Below are positions 59,452 through 64,000 of a DNA stretch of 64,000 nt, in pieces. Position numbers and translations under genes: made by a program. The DNA comes from Ewingella americana ATCC 33852. Its GTDB lineage: Bacteria > Pseudomonadota > Gammaproteobacteria > Enterobacterales > Enterobacteriaceae. The notes under the pieces were generated by a model, which was given only the letters and a program-made list of their open reading frames with translations, was not told the origin of the DNA and did no database searches. Every line of letters starts with the position of its first letter. Position 1 is the stretch's first letter. The stretch is taken from contig NZ_JMPJ01000033.1 in NCBI RefSeq assembly GCF_000735345.1, forward strand, positions 91,655 through 155,654, read 5' to 3'.

Positions 59452-61179
59452 TTAGGCTTTCTCAGTCACAATTCTTACCCCAACTTTGCTCACGTCTTTG
59501 CCATCCATCTCAGCAATGGTCCACGTCAGGCCATCCCATTCAATGTGGTCACCAATGACCGGCTCGCCGCCGAGCAGATTAATCACGAAGTTGCCTAGTG
59601 ACAGGGATTTATCCACCGAATCATCCAGATTCAAGCCATAAAGCTGTGAAATGGCGTCCAGAGGGGCATCGGCTTGCAGGATAAAGTCACCGAAGAATCG
59701 GTCATCCAGCACCACCGCGTTGCTGTCGCTAAACAGCTTGCCCAGCTCCGGCAGGTCTTTTTCCTGACCAATCACGCAAAGAATGTCACCCTCTTTCAGC
59801 CTGGTACTGCCGGTTGGGTGGAGCATTTCGGTGCCACGGAACAGGGCCGCAATGCGCGTCTCCGCAGGCATTTTCAAGTCACGCAGCGCCGCGCCCACGC
59901 ACCACTTCTCAGAACCCAGCTGATAAATAAACTGTTCCCAATTGCTGTACACGTCGATATCCAGCCCCACGCGGGAAATCGGCGTAGGCATTGGCGGCAC
60001 GATCACCTTGGCTTTCTTGGCGGCAAAGCCCAGCGAGGTGCCTTGCAGCAGCAGGGAAACCAGCACCACGAAGAAGGCCACGTTGAAGTACAGGTTGGCC
60101 TGCGGGATGCCCGCCATCATGGGGAATACCGCCAGAATTACCGGCACCGCGCCGCGCAGGCCGACCCATGAAATAAAGAAGCGCTCGCGCAGGGTAAAGT
60201 TTTTGAACGGGAACAGCCCGACGAAGACCGAAAGCGGGCGAGCCACCAGAATCATCCACAGTGACAAGGCCAGCGCGCCTGCGGCTATCGGCAGCAGATC
60301 GCTTGGCGTTAGCAGCAAGCCGAGCACTAAGAACATGCCGATTTGGCTCAGCCACGCCAGCCCGTCGAAGGTCTGCATGATGCCGTGACGGTTGCGGATT
60401 GGCATATTGCCCAGCACCAGACCACACAGGTACACCGCCAAGATGCCGCTGCCGTCCATCGCTACCGTCAGCGCGTAAACCATCAGCCCGCCGCTGAAGG
60501 CCAGCAGGGGGTATAAGCCGGTGGCCAGAGAGATTTTGTTAATCAGCTTATGCAGCAGCCAGCCGCCGCCCAGCCCGAAGAAAATACCCAAACCAAATTG
60601 CTGAATCACGTCGAGAACGAACATCCAGCTCAGGCCGTGCTGGCCTTTGGCAATCATGTCGATCAGGGTGATGGTGAGGAATACCGCCATCGGATCGTTG
60701 CTGCCGGACTCAATCTCCAGCGTGGCGCTAACGCGTTCGTTTAAGCCTTTGCCGCCAATCAGCGAGAACACCGCCGCGGCGTCGGTTGAGCCGATGATTG
60801 CGCCAATCAGCAAGCCTTGGATCAGGTCGACTTTAAACAACCAGGCCGCCGCCATGCCCGTAAGCCCGGCAGTGATGAGCACGCCGACGGTGGCCAGCGA
60901 CAGGGCGGGCCAGAGCGCCACGCGAAAGGAGGAAGCCCGCGTGCGCATGCCGCCGTCGAGCAGTATTACCGCCAGCGCCAAGTTGCTGACTAAATAGGCC
61001 GCCGGATAATTGTCAAAGGCGATGCCGCCAATGCCGTCAACCCCCGCCAACATACCGATGGCGAGAAAAATGACCAAAATGGGAATTCCGAGGCGGGAAG
61101 AGAGCGAACTGAGCAGAATGCTTGCTGCTACCAACAGGGCGCCGACGAAGAAAAGTGTGTTGATAGTGCTTGCGTCCAA
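59452..61179 (-). CDS. cvrA: Potassium/proton antiporter CvrA (YcgO, NhaP2-type)
   Basis: A 575-residue inner-membrane cation/proton antiporter (E. coli 578) with about twelve to thirteen helices, including the ion-site segment [20 protein letters not shown] and [13 protein letters not shown]. After the membrane domain come an RCK-C (TrkA-C) regulatory domain (about 405-490) and a CorC/HlyC-like C-terminal domain. In E. coli it supports growth at low osmolarity and volume regulation. Orientation is convergent with osmE. Confidence 0.95.
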   Translation of the reverse strand: MDASTINTLFFVGALLVAASILLSSLSSRLGIPILVIFLAIGMLAGVDGIGGIAFDNYPAAYLVSNLALAVILLDGGMRTRASSFRVALWPALSLATVGVLITAGLTGMAAAWLFKVDLIQGLLIGAIIGSTDAAAVFSLIGGKGLNERVSATLEIESGSNDPMAVFLTITLIDMIAKGQHGLSWMFVLDVIQQFGLGIFFGLGGGWLLHKLINKISLATGLYPLLAFSGGLMVYALTVAMDGSGILAVYLCGLVLGNMPIRNRHGIMQTFDGLAWLSQIGMFLVLGLLLTPSDLLPIAAGALALSLWMILVARPLSVFVGLFPFKNFTLRERFFISWVGLRGAVPVILAVFPMMAGIPQANLYFNVAFFVVLVSLLLQGTSLGFAAKKAKVIVPPMPTPISRVGLDIDVYSNWEQFIYQLGSEKWCVGAALRDLKMPAETRIAALFRGTEMLHPTGSTRLKEGDILCVIGQEKDLPELGKLFSDSNAVVLDDRFFGDFILQADAPLDAISQLYGLNLDDSVDKSLSLGNFVINLLGGEPVIGDHIEWDGLTWTIAEMDGKDVSKVGVRIVTEKA

Positions 61180-61393
61180 AATGCCTTCTCCTACTAATGC
61201 GCCGATAAAACCTGATTGAGCCAGTATGCCATTGACTCGCGTATTAATTTATCAGGAAAAAGTTATCGTCGCTGAAGGAATATTCAGATATTTATTATTC
61301 GAACTCTGGCGGATTAAAACTATGCTTATTACTGAGCTCATGGAACCTGATATGAGCATCCGGCTTCAGTTTGATCACCAGAAAGAGGAACTT

Positions 61394-61594
61394 ATGAGCG
61401 AATTTACTGGCATCCATCGCGAAGTCCTGAAAGACGGCACTATTAAGCACGTACTGGTGCGCGATAAATCTGGCCATGAACAGGCCAAAGCGGCGAAAGA
61501 CTATATCTCGGAGGGCATTCAGCCCGATTTAGACGACCTGCCGGAAGTCTCGGCGGGCAGCGAATACCCGAAAACCGGCAAAGGTAACGGCTAG
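61394..61594 (+). CDS. Small protein of unknown function (66 residues)
   Basis: I do not recognise this protein. From the ATG at 61394, preceded by GAGGAA, it reads MSEFTGIHREVLKDGTIKHV at the start and ends SEYPKTGKGNG. It is hydrophilic, with no signal peptide or membrane helix; basic residues dominate the first half and acidic residues the second. The frame is open upstream to 61226, with other possible starts, but these lack good ribosome-binding sites. It lies between the divergent cvrA gene and the convergent NTF2-like gene. Confidence 0.6.
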   Translation: MSEFTGIHREVLKDGTIKHVLVRDKSGHEQAKAAKDYISEGIQPDLDDLPEVSAGSEYPKTGKGNG

Positions 61595-61683
61595 TTTTCG
61601 TCTATTGCTCAAAGCAGCCCGCGCCCCTGTCAGCCGCGCGGGCCTGCCAATGCATTTCACTTCAACGGCATTTCACTTCATGA

Positions 61684-62265
61684 CTATTTCGCCTCGGCTA
61701 ACCACTGTTTGCCTTTGGCTTTCATCTCTTGTTCCTGCTGGCTAAATTTGGTGGCGAACACCCGTTTCACCGGGAAACCACTCTTCTCCAGCAGATAGGC
61801 CAGCGCCGCGTACTCGCGCGGATACTTCGCCACCGTGGTCTGATCGATATCCACCACGCCAACTGGGAAGGTGAAGTTGCCCATGTCGTAAATTGACTGG
61901 CGTTTAACAATGCGCCACACGCCGTCGCGTTTTTCCACCAAGTCATAGAAACGGTTATGGCCGTTACAGCCCAACCCCAGCGAGGCATTTTCGCCAATAA
62001 TAATGGCATTGGTTTCGACAATCGCCCGATCGCCATTAAAAGTGATCACCGGCGAGCCAATCACATGCTTGGTGCTGAAGCCGGAATTGCCCATCTTTTG
62101 CGACCCTTTAACGAACTCGCCGAACAGGCCCTCAAACCATGTGACTTCAATAATGCCGTCGTCATGGAACAATTCGAGCAGTTGATCCCACTCAGCTAAA
62201 TCGCGATGTATCCAGCCGGTCATTAGGTCGGCAATGTCTTGGCGGTCTTGCAGTGTATTGCTCAT
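61684..62265 (-). CDS. SnoaL/NTF2-like domain protein
   Basis: A 193-residue protein of the SnoaL-like (NTF2 fold) superfamily, also related to ring-hydroxylating dioxygenase small subunits. The ATG at 62265, preceded by AGGAG, starts MSNTLQDRQDIADLMTGWIH; the core reads DWDQLL-like AEWDQLLELFHDDGIIEVTW and HNRFYDLVEKRDGVWRIVKR. The enzyme activity, if any, cannot be assigned. It is divergent from a LysR gene that probably controls it. Confidence 0.75.
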   Translation of the reverse strand: MSNTLQDRQDIADLMTGWIHRDLAEWDQLLELFHDDGIIEVTWFEGLFGEFVKGSQKMGNSGFSTKHVIGSPVITFNGDRAIVETNAIIIGENASLGLGCNGHNRFYDLVEKRDGVWRIVKRQSIYDMGNFTFPVGVVDIDQTTVAKYPREYAALAYLLEKSGFPVKRVFATKFSQQEQEMKAKGKQWLAEAK

Positions 62266-62337
62266 GGTGCTGCTCCTGATGATTCGTTGCTTAGTCATTT
62301 TCTGCTGACAGCATCGGCGTCTAGAGCCATCAAAACA

Positions 62338-62358
62338 AATAGTTTAAATTGAGCTATT
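62338..62358. promoter_or_regulatory. LysR-type operator candidate
   Basis: An inverted repeat AATAG, 11-base spacer, CTATT, containing a T-N11-A core, lies in the divergent promoter region 29 bases before the LysR-type gene. Confidence 0.5.
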
Positions 62359-62386
62359 AATCATTTTAGTTGATGAGTGCTAAAAC

Positions 62387-63268
62387 ATGGATTTGCGGCA
62401 AATGCGTTACTTTCTTACGGTCGTCGAAGAGGCTCATTTTGGCCGTGCCGCCCAGCGTCTCAACATCGTGCAGCCTGCGCTGAGTATGCAGATTAAAGCC
62501 TTGGAAGAGGAGGTGGGTGGGGTGCTGTTCCTGCGCACCACGCGCAAGGTGGAGCTGACCGAAGCCGGGAAACTATTCCGCGCCGAGGCCGAACTGGCCG
62601 TGGCTCAGGCCGAGCGGGCAAAAAGCGTGGTGCAGCGCGCCCTGCGTGGGGAAACCGGCAAGGTAAGGATTGGTTTTGCAGGCAATGCGGTGTTTACCGG
62701 CAAGCTATTGGCGGACATGCGCGCCTTCAATGCTGCTTATCCGCAGGTGGAGATTGAGCTGCAAGAGCTGGCCCCGCAGTGGCAAAGCGAAGCCATTCTG
62801 GCGGGTAAAATTGACGTTGGCTACTGCCCCCAGATGGGCATTGAGTTTGATAGCCAACTTAGCTCAGAGTTGATTGGCGACTGGCCGATGATCATCGCAC
62901 TGGCGAAGGATCACCCTTTGGCGGGCGCTGAACTTCTCACCAGAGAGATGATTGCCAACGAGCCGCTGATTGTCTATTCCACCGGCAAAGCCGATGGCGG
63001 GCAGTTGGCGCAGTTGGAGCGCGCCTTGGGCAGCCCGCCGCGCATTGCTCATCAGGTTTCAAGCACGCTCAGCGTACTCATGCTGGCGGCCGCCGGGCAG
63101 GGCATTGCGCTGGTGCCCTCGACCTTCGAGCAGGTGCCGTTGCCCGGTTTGCTCTATAAGCCGCTGGAGAACTTTAGCCTGCGCGCCAATATGATTTTGC
63201 TGCACCGCACGCAAGAAAGCACCGGTTCGGTCAAAGCCTGGCTGGCCCTCACGCGCAGTAATAAGTGA
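62387..63268 (+). CDS. LysR family transcriptional regulator
   Basis: A 293-residue regulator with a typical winged HTH (residues 1-60, [20 protein letters not shown] then [20 protein letters not shown]) and a type 2 periplasmic-binding-like effector domain (about 90-290). It resembles the CatR/BenM branch that responds to aromatic or other small carboxylates, but the effector is unknown. Its divergent placement suggests control of the adjacent SnoaL-like gene. Confidence 0.92.
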   Translation: MDLRQMRYFLTVVEEAHFGRAAQRLNIVQPALSMQIKALEEEVGGVLFLRTTRKVELTEAGKLFRAEAELAVAQAERAKSVVQRALRGETGKVRIGFAGNAVFTGKLLADMRAFNAAYPQVEIELQELAPQWQSEAILAGKIDVGYCPQMGIEFDSQLSSELIGDWPMIIALAKDHPLAGAELLTREMIANEPLIVYSTGKADGGQLAQLERALGSPPRIAHQVSSTLSVLMLAAAGQGIALVPSTFEQVPLPGLLYKPLENFSLRANMILLHRTQESTGSVKAWLALTRSNK

Positions 63269-63366
63269 GTGGAATCAGTCTTGTAAGTCTAAAGAAATTC
63301 CGTATAACGGTTATGTTACTGCGAATCACTGAGTCCATTAACGGCCACTCGGCTACAAGGAGAGTT

Positions 63367-63960
63367 ATGCAAGAGTTTATCGTCCCTGTTGTTACTCCCA
63401 CGATTGAAATCACCACGCCGCGCCTGATCATGCGCCAATGGCGGGAAGAGGATCTGGCGCCTTTTGCCGAGCTGAATGCCGATCCGCGCGTGATGGAGTT
63501 TTTCCCTTCGATCATGACCCGCGAAGAGAGTGACAACTTGGCCGAGCGCTGTAGCGCCTTGATAACCGAACGCGGCTGGGGCATCTGGGCGCTGGAGACC
63601 CGCGATGAGCACAAGTTCATCGGTTTCCTCGGCCTGCACACGCCGGGCTACCCGCTGCCTTTCAACCCCTGCGTCGAAGCCGGTTGGCGTCTCAGCGCCG
63701 AGTCATGGGGCAAAGGACTCGCCAGCGAAGCCGCGCAGGCTGCATTAAAGGTGGGCTTCAACCAGCTCGACCTGCATGAAATCGTCGCCTTCACCGCACT
63801 AATAAACCTGCGTTCTCAGGCAGTGATGAAACGTATGGGGATGACCTGTGATCCGCAGGAGAATTTTAATCACCCGGTGGTAGCCGAGGGGGATAGACTT
63901 CAGGAGCACTGTCTTTATCGCCTTCGGCGGGGGGATTGGGCGGCTGCCCAAAGCAGCTGA
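63367..63960 (+). CDS. GNAT family N-acetyltransferase (RimJ/RimL-like)
   Basis: A 197-residue acetyltransferase. The start at 63367, preceded by AAGGAG, is chosen; the frame is open further upstream. The N-terminal ITTPRLIMRQWREEDLAPF and the acetyl-CoA segment WRLSAESWGKGLASEAAQAA are typical of the RimJ/RimL group, which acetylates protein N-termini or antibiotics and other amines. The substrate is unknown. Confidence 0.82.
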   Translation: MQEFIVPVVTPTIEITTPRLIMRQWREEDLAPFAELNADPRVMEFFPSIMTREESDNLAERCSALITERGWGIWALETRDEHKFIGFLGLHTPGYPLPFNPCVEAGWRLSAESWGKGLASEAAQAALKVGFNQLDLHEIVAFTALINLRSQAVMKRMGMTCDPQENFNHPVVAEGDRLQEHCLYRLRRGDWAAAQSS

Positions 63961-64000
63961 CGGTCAAGTTCAATACCTTGCGTTGCCACGCAAACTGGCC

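Noticed and set aside
1-64000. CRISPR arrays, insertion sequences or prophage genes
   Set aside because: No regularly spaced direct repeats, transposase, integrase or phage structural genes were recognised.

Overview
The window is a chromosomal segment of a gamma-proteobacterium of the order Enterobacterales. From mukB at the left edge to yccA and tRNA-Ser(UGA) near 51.4 kb the gene order is, gene for gene, that of the 20.9-22.1 min region of the Escherichia coli chromosome: mukB, ldtD, mepK, gloC, aspC, ompF, asnS, pncB, pepN, ssuBCDAE, pyrD, zapC, ycbX, rlmL, uup, pqiABC, rmf, fabA, lonH, matP, ompA, sulA, sxy, yccS, yccF, helD, mgsA, yccT, yccU, hspQ, rlmI, yccX, tusE, yccA, serT. The proteins are clearly diverged from E. 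coli, so the host is probably another genus (a Yersiniaceae/Hafniaceae-like enterobacterium would fit), but sequence inspection alone cannot name it. No CRISPR array, insertion sequence, prophage or plasmid gene was seen.

Region by region: 0-3.2 kb holds the C-terminal part of the condensin MukB. 3.3-4.3 kb is a family-9 glycosyltransferase not present at this place in E. coli. 4.7-8.0 kb carries peptidoglycan 3-3 crosslink genes (ldtD, mepK) and glyoxalase gloC. 8.1-14.2 kb carries aspC, a major porin, asnS and pncB. A second accessory gene, an MFS transporter, lies at 14.2-15.6 kb before pepN. 18.7-23.0 kb is the complete sulfonate-sulfur operon ssuEADCB. 23.3-30.4 kb holds pyrD, zapC, ycbX, rlmL and uup. 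30.4-34.4 kb holds the PqiABC envelope lipid-transport operon and the short gene rmf. 34.5-39.8 kb holds fabA, lonH, matP, ompA and sulA. 40.0-51.0 kb holds the sxy to yccA housekeeping block.

Conservation of order with E. coli ends after tRNA-Ser(UGA), which is present in two complete tandem copies, each with its own promoter and terminator. The remaining 12.5 kb (51.7-64.0 kb) is assembled differently: a three-gene ABC importer of the ferric/hexose-phosphate (AfuABC/FbpABC) class, a chemoreceptor, two GNAT acetyltransferases, a secreted cupin protein, osmE, the cation/proton antiporter cvrA, a 66-residue protein of unknown function, and a divergent LysR-regulator/NTF2-like protein pair.

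Several regulatory sites can be read directly: a LexA box on sulA, a CRP-S-like site before sxy, a heat-shock sigma-32 promoter on hspQ, a FabR-type palindrome before fabA, OmpR-like boxes before ompF, a pyrimidine-responsive leader hairpin on pyrD, the MicA target on the ompA ribosome-binding region, and an inverted repeat of LysR type. I found no convincing wholly new system. The most unusual points are the tandem serT genes, the sulA-sxy intergenic region, the uncertain substrate of the ABC importer and the accessory genes after serT.
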